This document shows, piece by piece, positions 19,468 through 30,050 of a stretch of DNA of 64,000 nt. Source of the DNA: Hyaloraphidium curvatum (Eukaryota > Monoblepharomycota > Hyaloraphidiomycetes > Hyaloraphidiales > Hyaloraphidiaceae); contig JAIVFI010000001.1 of assembly GCA_025558095.1 (NCBI GenBank), positions 1,254,501-1,318,500 on the forward strand. Direction: 5' to 3'. The stretch's first letter is position 1. The number at the start of each line of letters is the position of its first letter. Under the pieces are notes generated by a model. The model saw only the letters and a list, made by a program, of their open reading frames with translations, was not told the DNA's origin and ran no database searches. The translations under genes were made by a program, and so were the position numbers.

Positions 19468-20979
19468 ATGCCTACCAGCAGAAAGCTTCCGATCGTCAGC
19501 TCCACGGCCGCGGAAGCGGCCTCGACGAATGCCAACCCCGACGCTCTCGCGGCCCCGTTCTGCGAACGCCCGGTCAAGAACGTCGTCTTCATTTCCCCTC
19601 ATTTCCCCCCCCACTTCGTCAATTTTTGTCGTGCCCTTCGCGAGAAGGGCGTGAACGTCCTCGGGATCGGGGACACGCCCTTCGAGGGCCTTGAGGAGGA
19701 ACTGCGCGACAACCTGACGGATTACTCGTTTGTCCCTTCCATGTTCGACTACGAGAGCATGATGAAGGCCTGCGGCTACTTTGTCTGGAAGTACGGCCGG
19801 ATAGACCGCATCGATTCCCTGAACGAGACGTGGTTGGAGGTGGAGGCGCGGCTCCGCTCAGATTTCCGTGTTCCCGGACTGCAGCCCGACGACATTGACC
19901 GCGGAAGGTCCAAGTTCGGCATGCACAAGATCTTCAAGGACGCCGGCATCCCGCACCCGGACTGCATTCTCGTTTCGTCGGCGTCGGCTGGCCAGGTCAA
20001 GCAGTTCGCTGCCAAAGTCGGCTACCCTTTGGTGCTGAAACCAAACATCGGTGTTGGTTCTCGGGGCACGTTCAAGGTGCACAACGACCAGGAGGTGGAC
20101 AGGGCCTTTGCCGAGCAGCCGCTCGAGGACTACGTTGCACAGCCGTTCATTTCCGGCACTGTCGTCACTTGGGACGGCCTTGTGGACCGCCACGGCAAAA
20201 TTCTGTTTCACGTTTCGCACGAATATTCACACGGGTGCATGGAGGTTCTGTTGGAGAGGCAAGACATGACGATGTTCACGCTTCTGGAGACCTCACCAGT
20301 GCTGGATGACTACGGCGCCAGAGCGGTGAAGGCCCTGAACCTGCGCGAGCGATTCTTCCATCTTGAGTTTTTCAGTCTCAAGAGCGGCGACTACGTGATC
20401 CTGGAGGCCAACTTGCGCTGCCCTGGAGTCTTGATGCTGCACCAGATCAACTGGACCAACGACATCGACGTCTTCCGGGGTTGGGCGAAGTGCCTCATGG
20501 GAGAGGAGGTACCCGAGCTGGAAAAGTCGCGCCCCCGCCGCATCGTGGCCCACATTGCGCGCAGGCTGCGGGGTGCAGACGCCCGCGAGTACGCGATCGA
20601 CAACGCCCAGCTGATCTCCATGCTCGGCGAGAAGCTCATCCACTACCAGACGCTTCCTCTGATTTGGGAAGGGGGCATGGGCTCGGACGCTTTCATCACC
20701 GGGCACCAGACGTACGAGGATCTCCGGAGCACAATCGAGCTCGTCCAGGAGACCAAGGAGGACGCGAGGCGGAAGGCGTCCAGGCAGCTGAAGCGCGAGC
20801 AGACCGCCCGGGACATGGAGGTGGACAGTACGAGCCCCGTCTCTGCCACCTCAGTGTCGACGTTGACGGTCGGAAGCTGCGAGAGGCGAACGACCCGGTC
20901 GTCGTCCAAGCGGAGCATTCTCCAGGCGTTCGAGAACGAAAGCTCGTCCGAGAGCATCTCGTACCCCATCCGATCTTGA
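19468..20979 (+). CDS. ATP-grasp ligase, intronless, bacterial-like
   Basis: A 503-residue single-exon protein. The N-terminal pre-ATP-grasp domain starts VVFISPHFPPHFVNFCRAL, followed by LGIGDTPFEGL and the segment YGRIDRIDSLNETWLEVEA. The ATP-grasp core has KFGMHKIFKDAGIPHP, the lysine strand YPLVLKPNIGVGSRGT, the acidic/hinge region, FHLEFFSL and the metal-binding ILEANLRCPG. This layout matches bacterial carboxylate-amine ligases related to carbamoyl-phosphate synthase and PurK. The last 90 residues are Ser/Arg-rich and probably a eukaryotic addition. Lack of introns in an intron-dense region hints at relatively recent acquisition. Substrate unknown. Confidence 0.82.
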   Translation: MPTSRKLPIVSSTAAEAASTNANPDALAAPFCERPVKNVVFISPHFPPHFVNFCRALREKGVNVLGIGDTPFEGLEEELRDNLTDYSFVPSMFDYESMMKACGYFVWKYGRIDRIDSLNETWLEVEARLRSDFRVPGLQPDDIDRGRSKFGMHKIFKDAGIPHPDCILVSSASAGQVKQFAAKVGYPLVLKPNIGVGSRGTFKVHNDQEVDRAFAEQPLEDYVAQPFISGTVVTWDGLVDRHGKILFHVSHEYSHGCMEVLLERQDMTMFTLLETSPVLDDYGARAVKALNLRERFFHLEFFSLKSGDYVILEANLRCPGVLMLHQINWTNDIDVFRGWAKCLMGEEVPELEKSRPRRIVAHIARRLRGADAREYAIDNAQLISMLGEKLIHYQTLPLIWEGGMGSDAFITGHQTYEDLRSTIELVQETKEDARRKASRQLKREQTARDMEVDSTSPVSATSVSTLTVGSCERRTTRSSSKRSILQAFENESSSESISYPIRS

Positions 20980-21251
20980 TTCTGTTTGCCGCGTGCAAGT
21001 CAAAACGTTGGACGTTCAAGCCAGTGGTCAGATAGAATTCACACGATGTACAAAGTCACCGGTTGTTGGAAAATGGAGATGCAGAGTTTTGTCGTCATTG
21101 CGTGGGCGAAAAGCTTGGCTGACCGATGCCTTCCGCGTCGGTCCGATTAGGTTGTTATAGTAGGGCGAGTAGATCATGTTGCCTCTGAAAAGCTTCGGAT
21201 GCCTCGCCGACACAGCCCGACTGCCACCTCATCACGGAAACACTTTCCGAA

Positions 21252-21955
21252 ATGTCGTCCCCCAACGAAGTGAGCTGCGAGGCAGGCTTACCAACGGCTG
21301 CGTCAACATTTTTGATGTCCAGGACGTGCCTGCCGGCGTTCCTGACCCGGGGAAGGGCGGGCAAAATAGCGGCGAGAACGTCGAAGACGCAATCCGCATG
21401 CCTCACGTGGACCAAGGGACAAGCTTCGTTTCCGGCATCAAGAGTGCTCTCGGCTTTGGGGGAGCTTCCAGCTCGGCGCAGAGCGCGGCTTCGGAGGGTG
21501 CGACCAAGAACGAGGAAGAGAGCAAGTTGGCTCCGATGCTCGACAAGGTGTCGGATGCCGGAGCTTCGGTCGCCGAAACGGTGAGCTGAATGATAGTGCA
21601 AGCCTCCTTGTCGCCCATTTGTACTCATCTCCTTGCTCCTCAGACCGGGCTTTCGCGGGTCGGGCAGTCGATCGCCTCCGTTGCCCAAAGCCACCCCGAC
21701 GCCGAACTGCAGCCGAAGGCAAGCGAAAAGAGGGCCATGGACAGCGTCGCAAACGTTGCCGAGCGGGCTTCGGACAGTGTCACCCCGACCAGTGTTCAGA
21801 ACCTCAAGGAGAAGCTTGGCGAAAGGCTGCACTCAATGTCGGACGCCATGATGGGAGGAGCGAGGACCGGAGCGGACGTGCCCATGCCATCGACCTCGGG
21901 CAAGGACGATCTCAATCGCCAGCAAGCCTCGTCCTACGGCGGTGGCACGAACTGA
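21252..21955 (+). CDS. Hydrophilic, LEA/stress-protein-like protein
   Basis: Three exons, 21252-21269 (18 bases, MSSPNE), 21323-21580 and 21644-21955, giving 195 residues. The tiny first exon is supported by a donor AAG|TGAGC-type site, an acceptor GTCCAG and perfect frame. The product has no hydrophobic core and is rich in Ala, Ser, Lys, Glu and Asp. It repeats a loose 11-residue helical pattern (KASEKRAMDSVANVAERASD, LKEKLGERLHSMSDAM), like LEA proteins and fungal Hsp12-type stress proteins. Function in desiccation or membrane protection is inference from composition only. Confidence 0.55.
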
Positions 21956-22086
21956 AGGATTGTGCACGATCTTGCGAAGTAATCAGCTTAGTAGATCCAT
22001 CTTAATGGTGCTCGTGCATCGTCGTCCTCAACCGTGCTCTATGATCTCTTCCGCCCATGGTCCAGCGCTGATCACATTACCGTGTG

Positions 22087-23203
22087 CTAGAACACCACGT
22101 TCCGCCGCAGCAGTTCGTAGGTAAGGAATATGCCACCGCTCGCGGGCATGCTGCGGAAAAGGGTAATCCCCAACCCTTTGTAGAAGCCCCGGATCCCCTC
22201 TCCCCGCCAAATCTGCCGGCCCGTGCTCCAGAAACCGTGCTTGGAACCGTTCCCGAGCAGGTCGTCCGTCTGCATTTTGCTCTTTATCGTGTCCGCGGGG
22301 AAAACGGAGCCATTGAACGCCATCCCGGCCAGTGCTCCGGCGACCATGATCTGAACAGGAGACAGATCGTCCTTGGACGATACCCGGTCCCGGGCCATCA
22401 TCCAGGCCACCACGAGCTCGTAAACGCCGAACCAGGCCACGCCCCCTCCCGCCTCCCGGATCAAAGTCCCCGTCTGTCCGCGGTACATCCCGCGGAGGCC
22501 CTCGCTCCGCAGCGTCCTCAGGAGCACGTCTACGGGCCCCTTGTACCGGGGGGCCAAAGCCCCCGGCCCCTCCGCGCCCAGCATGTCCTGAACCTGCAGT
22601 TTGCACTTGACGAGCTCCACCGGAGTGAGCACGAGAGACACCGCGGCTCCCGCCCCTGCCGCCGCAAAGGCAATCTTGGTGTTGGAAAGCGGAGAAGGCT
22701 TAGCCGCGGGATCAGGATCGTAGGTCCCGTCCAGGCGGCGGAAACCGTTCTGGATCCCGTTGTAGGCCGAAAAAAGGATCGCGTTCTCCATCATGCTGCC
22801 CAGCAGTGGGCTCAGGAGGCCCTTGTACAGGGCAAGCGGCCCCTCGGCGCCGACCGTCTTTAGGAAACAGTCCACGGTCCCCGAGTACGCTGGTCTGCCA
22901 TCGAAGGTCGGAGCGGTCTGCAGTCGGACCTTTACGGTGTCTGAATATCGCAAACATAAATGTCGGCAAGGGAAAAGAGGTCCAGGAGCGGGGGCAGGCG
23001 CGGGCGATGAGACATCTGACCTTTCCCGGCTCGAACGCAGCCAACCCACCAAAGGGAAACTCGATAACCTTGCCCGTAATGCCTGCGATGGATCCGAAAA
23101 CGAAGTCCAGGAGGGCAGAGTCCTTCGGGGCCGGGGTTTTGACTTTCGCGGCTTCCGCCGGCGGGGCGAGGGCAACGAGGGCATCGGCCTCCACGGCGGA
23201 CAT
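22087..23203 (-). CDS. Mitochondrial ornithine carrier (ORT1/ARG11-like)
   Basis: Exchanges ornithine across the inner mitochondrial membrane, linking mitochondrial ornithine synthesis with cytosolic arginine formation. Exons 23203-23050 and 22940-22087 (109-base intron), 335 residues. It has three carrier repeats, each with its Px[D/E]xx[K/R] signature: PFDTVK, PVELVK and PADTIK. The opening LLDFVFGSIAGITGKVIEFPFD and the repeat-3 segment FPADTIKSKMQTD are characteristic of the ORT1 subfamily. I place it by those motifs; other basic-amino-acid carriers are the alternative. A 25-residue polar leader precedes the first helix. Confidence 0.85.
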
Positions 23204-23439
23204 GCGGTCCGTCAAAACGGCTTCCGATGCTAAAGAAACCGCTCTCCCAAAGGGAAGATGCGGTCCCCGCGGTGTGAGAAAGACTCTGTTTGGATGCGTC
23301 TCAAAGGCTTGCGGAACGGTTCGTGCGAAAGCGGGCCTCGGCCCAGCATGCTCGTCTCTCCCGCGCCGCCTCAACTGGCACCGGAAAGAGAGTCAAATAG
23401 TTCATGATAGCTGTTACATTCCAAAGGGAGGGAGCCAGT

Positions 23440-23575
23440 TCACTTGGCGCCTCGCAGCGCCTTTGCGCACTCGACGATCGCCTTCGCGCACGCTCCGCCC
23501 CTACCGATCAGGTCACTTGCCGCCCCGCAGCGCCTCCGCGCACTCGACGACCGCCTTCGCGCACGCTCCGCCCCT
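23440..23575. repeat. Tandem duplication of the last coding segment of the lactamase-like gene
   Basis: Two 63-base copies, 23440-23502 and 23513-23575, differ at five positions by eye. The copy at 23513-23575 is the true 3' end of the gene. The outer copy keeps an open minus-strand frame (GACAKAIVECAKALRGAK, then stop) and is preceded by GGTAG, an acceptor-like sequence. Confidence 0.85.
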
Positions 23576-24922
23576 GGAGTCGCCGCCGAATAGGGGGTTC
23601 ATGCCGTTCTGCAGCCGCGTCAGCCCGATGGCCGCGATCGGCCCCCAGAACAAACTTACCATAACATAGGCCACCCCGATCTTCAGAGCGGGGTTCCACT
23701 GCAAGACAGCTCCCCCAGCTCCGTGCCACCCGTACCAGCAATACCGTTCGTCGATCGGATTCGGAAAGTCCGAGAACACGACCGGCGCCTTCTTCTGGAG
23801 CTTCCCGAACCCTCCGACGGCCATCTGCCTCCCCAGCACCACCGTCGGCGACGGCTCGAGGTCCGCGAGCGCGGCAGAGAGCGTCTCCGCGCCGACGAGG
23901 GGCGACCCGCCGAGCGACATCAGCGAGGCCAGGGAGGCCAGCGACCGCGCGTTGGACACCATGTTGTACGAGCTCGCCTCGCCGAGGAACATGTCCTTCT
24001 GCTCCTTGAACCGCGGGATGGAGGTGAGCGCCTTCAGGGTGCCCCTGTCGAAGAGTATCTGGTAGTATTCTGACGGCAGCGGGCATCCGGAGATGAAACC
24101 GGGGGTGAGCATTCGGGCGAGGAGCCGCAGGGGGTTGTACACTTTGACGGTGGCCAGCCGCGAGTGGTCAAAGTCCTCGGGGAGCCCGCAGTAAATCTCC
24201 GCGGGGCGATCGCCGCCGTCCAGGAGGGGCAGGATGTCCTCCTTCAAAATGGCGCTGCAGGAACGTCCCTTGGGATCCACCCGGCGCACGACCTCGTTGA
24301 GGAAGAAGCCGCCGACGGCCGCGCTGTATGTGGCCTTCCTCTCCCCGCCCCAGTTGTGCGGCGCCGCGGCGATCTTCTTCGCCAGCGCATCCAGATCGCG
24401 GAGCTCCTCGGGGGAGGGCCGGAACTCGGGATCGAGCCAGGACACGCCGCCGACGTGGGCTAGAACGTCCGACACAGTAACGCGGTCCTTGCTGCCGGCC
24501 GCAAACTCGGGCCAGATGTCCGCCACGCGGTCCTCGTATCTGAGCCGGCCCTCGGAAACCAACTTGGCGACGATGATGGCCATCACGGCCTTTCCGCAGG
24601 AGAAAACGGGGGCGACGGTGGTCGTGTCGAACTCTGCCGTCCTCCCCGGGTCCTTCCATCCCCCGACGAGGTCCGCCACGCACTCGCCATCGACGAACGC
24701 AGCAAAACTGGCGCCGATCTCGACCCCCTTGGCGAAATTGGCCTCGAACGCCTCGCGGACGGGCTCGTATCCGGGCTTGACCTCGCCGCGGATCGGCGCG
24801 CTGCGGGGTGCGAGGCCGAACAGTTCCGACCACGTGAGGCGTTCCCCACTCCGGAGGATCAGCACGCCCAGCGCCGCGAGGCCGGCGACAGCGGCCGCCG
24901 CGGCAACCTGGACGCGCGACAT
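23513..24922 (-). CDS. Class C beta-lactamase-fold serine hydrolase (LACTB/esterase type)
   Basis: An intronless 469-residue protein. Residues 5-23 form an N-terminal membrane anchor. The SxxK catalytic motif is S108-C-G-K111, the Y-x-A/N equivalent is YSAAVGG, and the third motif is HGAGG in WHGAGGAVLQWNP. This set defines the beta-lactamase-related family that includes mammalian LACTB, EstB-type esterases and nematode lactamase-domain proteins. In eukaryotes such proteins act as peptidases or esterases rather than in drug resistance. The start is 81 bp from the divergent F-box-like gene. Its last segment is duplicated downstream (see the repeat at 23440). Confidence 0.85.
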   Translation of the reverse strand: MSRVQVAAAAAVAGLAALGVLILRSGERLTWSELFGLAPRSAPIRGEVKPGYEPVREAFEANFAKGVEIGASFAAFVDGECVADLVGGWKDPGRTAEFDTTTVAPVFSCGKAVMAIIVAKLVSEGRLRYEDRVADIWPEFAAGSKDRVTVSDVLAHVGGVSWLDPEFRPSPEELRDLDALAKKIAAAPHNWGGERKATYSAAVGGFFLNEVVRRVDPKGRSCSAILKEDILPLLDGGDRPAEIYCGLPEDFDHSRLATVKVYNPLRLLARMLTPGFISGCPLPSEYYQILFDRGTLKALTSIPRFKEQKDMFLGEASSYNMVSNARSLASLASLMSLGGSPLVGAETLSAALADLEPSPTVVLGRQMAVGGFGKLQKKAPVVFSDFPNPIDERYCWYGWHGAGGAVLQWNPALKIGVAYVMVSLFWGPIAAIGLTRLQNGMNPLFGGDSRGGACAKAVVECAEALRGGK

Positions 24923-25003
24923 CCGCTGTTGACGCGCGCGCCGCGATCGGGGGCATCTCAGACCCGGAGATAGGGGCCCGTCAAGTGACCAGGGCCGCCC
25001 GTG
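24923..25003. promoter_or_regulatory. Compact divergent promoter
   Basis: An 81-bp gap between the minus-strand serine hydrolase start (24922) and the plus-strand F-box-like start (25004). No TATA element is evident. Confidence 0.35.
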
Positions 25004-25813
25004 ATGGCGCCGCGAATTGACCTGTCGGAATTGCCTGTCGAGGTGGGCATCTTGCCGTCGCCGCCGGGAACCGCCCCGGAACCGTGGGCCTGCCGCCTTT
25101 ATCACCGTCCGAACCGCGTCCCTGATCGCCTCCCGTCACCCCAGCTGATCCCGTCAATCGTCGGCCAAGTGAACAGCCGCCGCGATCTGGCCTCGCTGCA
25201 GCGCGTCTGCCGCGCCTTCTTCGCCCCCGCGACGCGCCGGCTGTACTCCCCCGCTCTCGGCCCCGTCGGCCTCGACTCGGACCGGCTGCGGCGGTTCGTG
25301 GGGGGGGACCGCGCGCCGCTGTACCGGCAGGTGCTCCGGGACTGCCGCGTGCATGTCACCCGCGTGGTCGGGGGCAAGCTGGGGATCGAGCTGCGGTTCC
25401 TGGCCGACTTCTGTGGGTCCGCTTCGAACATCGAGCGGCTCTCGGTCGAGTCGCGGACGGACTACATCAACTGCAGTCCGTTCTCGCCGCTGCCGATCGA
25501 GGAGATCGCGGGGCTGCCGCGGCTGCGGTCGCTAGAGCTGGTCTCGTGCGGGGTACCCCTGGCCGGACTGGGGCGGGCGCGGGCGGCGACGCTGGAGCAC
25601 CTGGTGCTGATCCGTTGCCTGATATCGGTCGAGGACCTGGCGGCGTGCATTGCGGTGGTGCAGAAGCTGCGGACGTTCGTGCTGCGGGACTGCAAGTTGT
25701 GGAAGCGGTCCGAGGCGGCGGTTGGGGCGCTGGCAGCGGCGCTGGACGCGCACGCGGGGACGCTCGAGGTGGTCGAGTACGAGCCGCTGCAGGTGGCCCA
25801 GGATTCGGCGTAA
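25004..25813 (+). CDS. F-box-like / LRR protein (short)
   Basis: Exons 25004-25042 and 25145-25813, giving 235 residues. Splicing out the 102-base in-frame intron brings together DLSELPVE and LIPSIVGQVNSRRDLASLQRVCRAFF, an F-box-type helix set (LP-E-L-I...L..VCR.F). Irregular leucine-rich repeats follow (LRSLELVSCGVPL, LEHLVLIRCLISV, LRTFVLRDCKLW). F-box proteins recruit substrates to SCF ubiquitin ligases. The protein is shorter than typical family members and ends soon after the repeats. At least three relatives occur in this window. Confidence 0.6.
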   Translation: MAPRIDLSELPVEVGILPSPPGTAPEPWACRLYHRPNRVPDRLPSPQLIPSIVGQVNSRRDLASLQRVCRAFFAPATRRLYSPALGPVGLDSDRLRRFVGGDRAPLYRQVLRDCRVHVTRVVGGKLGIELRFLADFCGSASNIERLSVESRTDYINCSPFSPLPIEEIAGLPRLRSLELVSCGVPLAGLGRARAATLEHLVLIRCLISVEDLAACIAVVQKLRTFVLRDCKLWKRSEAAVGALAAALDAHAGTLEVVEYEPLQVAQDSA

Positions 25814-25949
25814 TGTGTATAAATTCCCTGGAGAGCTAGGGGCTTTGAGGTCAATGATTCAAGGACTGTTTCCACGGCCCCCGCGGCCTCCCCACTCTTA
25901 GGCCGCGAATTCAGAAAACGCTTGGCCCCATGGCGGACCGCCGGCTCCC

Positions 25950-28900
25950 ATGACGGCGGAGACGCGCGAGAAGAAGGTCGCGCACTTTGTCGACCGGCTG
26001 CTCGAGCTGCGGGATGTGCCGCGCGACGCCGTCGACCACGTAGCGCTGTACGAGCGGCTGCTCGCGCCCGCGTCGCCCACAAAGGTGGGCGCTCCGGCCG
26101 CCGCTCCGCACCCGACTGAATTTCGGCCGCTTAAATCCGATTATTGTGGGCGCCGTCTCGGCCGTTAGCGGCACGACCGGCAGGCCGCGGTCGACGACGT
26201 CGTCGCGTCGATCCGCGCGTCGTTCGGCGACCGCTCGGCCGCGCAGGGCGACGCCGCCGCGCGCGGCTTCCTCGCGGCGCTGCAGTCGCTCGACAACGCG
26301 GTCGCGCCCGAGGCCGCGCCGTTCCTCGACGTGCTCGCCGAGATCCACGCGAACCCGCACGCCGCGAAGCTGCTCGGCGCGCGATACGACTTCTCGGCGC
26401 CCTTAAATCCCGCGCGGAGGATCTCGCCGGCCCGCTCGCCCGTGCGGCGGCAGTTCGACTCGGACGCCCACGCCGGCGCCTCGCCCGAATCCCGGCAGCC
26501 CGCAAACATGGGCCGCGAGGGTGCCCCCGTGCTCGGAAACAGCGCCGCCGCCAACCAGCGGGCGACGCCCGTTGGCGTGCCGCTCAAGCGCGCACTGAAC
26601 TTTGCCACGGGGCAGAAGGCGCCTGCGCCGGCCCCGCCGGGGGGTTCGGCCCGGCCGTCCAGGACCTCGGCGGAGCTACCGCCCGTGGGCACGACCGTGC
26701 CCTCCCTGCGGACCTCTGTGTCATCGACTGCACCGCGGGGACTCGCGCTCAGCCGCGCGTCGGAGAGCGTGGACGTGCTCAGGCGCTCGCAGTCCGAGGC
26801 CAGGCCTGCCGGCCTGTCCGTCCCGGCGACCGGCCCCTCTAGGGACAGCGATGGTGGTTCCATATCGCGCAGCCACCTCTTTGGCAACATTTCCTCCATC
26901 CAGGGCGCTTCCGCGGATGCCACGGTGGGCTCAACTCGTTCGTCATGCCGTCATGCTGGCTCATCCGCACCTCCTTCAGCCCGACGAGTCCCGCCGCGCG
27001 AGCACCAACACGGAATCCCGGCCCTCCTATTCCATAACGAGGCACGAGGACCACCGCTCGGCCGTGGACTCGGGCTACCGGACAATGTCGCAGATCCACT
27101 CGCGGATCTCGGAAAACGTCCCGCCGCCTTCCCTCGGCGCAACCCACACCCCTTCCTACGTCATCTCTGCCGACCCCGAGGCGGCCAGGCCCCCCGTTTC
27201 CCAGTCTCCGCGGCGGCTGCCCCCGACTGCCACCTCGACCGCCTCCTCCCTCGCCGCCCCCGCCTTCCGCGACACCCCTCCCTCGCCCAACGCTGCACGC
27301 GCGCAGCGCATGTCCTACTCGCAGGACGCCCCCTCCGAGCGCGCCTCGGGGGACCGCCTTCCGCGACACCCCGCCTTTTCCCCCGCGGCCCCCGAGGAAC
27401 CGCGGGCGCAACCCCGCTTCGAGGACGAGTTCTCGCCGGCCAGCTCGGTCGGCGCGGTGCCGGAACCGGAGCCGACTCCGGCGGCCAGGCACGATCCCGC
27501 CAGGGGTGTCAACATTCGGCGGCTGGGCTCAATGCCGCTGGCGGAGCAGGAGAGGCTGGTCGTGGACGACCTGCTGTACGTGCTGCTGGTGGGTTCCGGC
27601 GAGCCTCGGCAGGTGGATCAGTTGTTGACGTGTGCGCGCCGCTTGCAGGGCTTCAACGGGATCTACATTCGCGCTGCCCCCAAGCAGCGGCCCCGGACAG
27701 ACGACCTGGAGCGGCCAGAGAGGATGGAGGTTTTCCAGTTGGAAAAGCGCGACGGCGCGTGGGAGATGGATGCCACGATGGGTAGGTCTCGCGCGTCAGC
27801 GGGCTCGCCTGCACATGTTCACGTCGTTTGCCAGATGCCTCGTTGGCCTCCATGGTCAAGCTCATGCTCCCGGTCGCGAAATACTACCAGAAGCTCCAGA
27901 ACTTTGTCAAAAACGCCACCAGCATGGAAGCCGGCCGCATCTCCAACGCCGTGGCGGCCGCGGTCCGTGGGCTGCTCAAGGAGTACCTCCTCCTCGTGGT
28001 GCAGCTCGAGACGCTGCAACGGCAGGGCCAGCTCTCCCTGCAGAAGCTCTTTTACCACGTCAACCCCACGCTGCGCACCATGCGGACGTTGCAGGAGATC
28101 GCCTCAGCGATAATCAACCCCCCGCCGCAGCGCAAGGGCTGCCAGCTCGTGAGCCTGCTCGAGCGCCGGCTGGCGGAAAATGCCGGCGACCCCGTCGGCC
28201 GGGCGCTGCACACGACGCTGCTCCGGGCCTCGCTGCCCTCGCTCGTGCACCAGATCCGGGAGTGGATCTACAAGGGCCAGATCAGGGACGACGGGGGCGA
28301 GTTCTTCGTCGCACAGGCGCACAACATGAGCAACGCGGCCGCCATGACCGAGGAATCGTGGGGCGACGAGGTGTGGACCAAGTTCACGGTGGTGGACGAG
28401 AACGTGCCGCCGCTGTTCGACGGGGTCAAGGAGAAGATCCTCGACGCCGGGCGCAACTGGGACATGGTCCGGGTGTGCGGGAAGAAGGTCGGCGTGCCGA
28501 GGGCCGAGATCGAGGCGGCGCTGGCGGCCGAGACGCCTCCGGTGGTGGGGAGCCACCAGCTTATTCAGACGCTGGGCATCGCGGGGTGGGTTGCCGGGGC
28601 TTGCTTCGCCCTGTGCGGCACTGACGTTTGCCGTGCCTGCAGGATCTTCAGCGAGATCGAGTTCGCCTTTACCTCGGCCAACGCGGCGATGCTGGACCTG
28701 CTGGTGAAGGAAAACAACCTCATGGCCCGCCTGCGGTCCATGAAGCGGTACTTCCTTCTCGACTCGGCCGACTTTTTGGTGCAGTTTCTCGACCTTGCGT
28801 CGGAGGAGCTCTCCCGGCGCTCGAGCGAAGTGTCGGTGCCCAAGCTGCAGAACCTGTGGGACCTCTGCACGGCAGGCGAGACGGACAGCTTCGAAATCGA

Positions 28901-29980
28901 GATCAGCAAGAAATCGTTCCTCAACGTCGTGCTGAGGATCATCGCGGGGACGTGGAAGCAGCCGGGTGAGCCGGCGGGGGGCAAGGGAGGGGCGGGGAAG
29001 ATTTCGGACCCGGGCGTCGTCGTCGGTGGGTACCGCGCTTGCTTCTGCTCTGCACAGGCTGATTGTTGGGTTTGCAGGCTTCGACGGTTTCGTGCTCGCC
29101 TACAGGACCAAGTTCCCCTTGTCTCTCATGTTCAACTTCAACACTGTCTTCATGTACAGGACGCTCTTCCGCCACCTCTTCAACTGCAAGCACGTCGAGA
29201 ACCTGCTCGCGACCGGTTGGCAGGAACAAGCGCAGCGCAAGTTCCCCAAGCGCGCCCGCCCGGCCTCGAGGGCGGTCCCCTCCCCCGGCCGCGCCCCGCC
29301 CCCGGACGGCTTCGCCGAATTTGCCCGCTTCGAGCTCCGCATGGGGGTGCTCCGGCACCAGATGCTGGGGGCTTTGCGCCAGGTCATGGCCTACATGTCG
29401 TTGGAAGTGATCGAGCGCAGGTTCAAGCTGATGGAGCTGCGTATCCTGGGCGCGCGCACGGTCCGAGACGTGCTCCAGATCCACGAAGATTTCTTGTTGG
29501 AGTGCTGCAAGGAGTGCATGATCTCGGAGGAGCCCGTGATTGATGTGGGTTCCGCTGCCTGCAACCGGCTCGCAGCCGTTGATCCGCCTCCTACAGGCCT
29601 TTTCCCGCGTCATGTACATCGTTTCTACCTTCTGCTCCTTCTCCAACTGGTTCACGCAGCAGATGCGGATGGTCGAGGCCGGCCCGACGTCGCTGGTCCT
29701 CTCCTTCAACGGCACCTATTCCCTCCCCGGCCCCCTGCTCGAAGGGGACTCCTCGCGGCCGCCGAGCACGCCGCTCGAGACGCTCGAAGCCCTCGGGCGG
29801 CTGTACCGCGGCAGCATGCGGGACCTCATCGAGGCCATCAAAGGGGCAACGGAGGGATGCCCGCAGCTGGGCAAGCTGGCGCAGAGGCTGGACTTTGACG
29901 GTTTCTACATGGAGGCCGCAGCGGACGATGATGCTGCGGCGATGCTCGATACCCCCGAGGAAGAGTCAGAGACGCATTGA
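25950..29980 (+). CDS. Gamma-tubulin complex component 2 (GCP2/Spc97)
   Basis: Nucleates microtubules as the partner of GCP3 in the gamma-tubulin small complex. Seven exons (25950-26084, 26184-26924, 26980-27781, 27835-28585, 28643-28965, 29078-29544, 29597-29980) give 1,200 residues in exact frame. Residues 1-520 are largely disordered Ser/Pro/Arg sequence. The GCP N-domain starts near LVVDDLLYVLLVGSGEP and continues with LQRQGQLSLQKLFYHVNPTL. The C-domain includes LRSMKRYFLLDSADFLVQFL, FPLSLMFNFNTVFMYRTLFR and HLFNCKHVE, all GCP2-type blocks. The protein is longer than the roughly 900 residues of animal GCP2; the extra length is in the N-terminal linker. Confidence 0.93.
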
Positions 29981-30050
29981 AAGAAGAATCTATTGTAATT
30001 GGCGTCGCTTTGGCGTCCGTGAATCAGATCCAAAAGGAGTACCCCATGAC

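Noticed and set aside
23513-24922. Antibiotic-resistance beta-lactamase
   Set aside because: Eukaryotic LACTB/esterase-type proteins share SxxK and HGxGG motifs; the length, membrane anchor and context do not indicate a drug-resistance enzyme.
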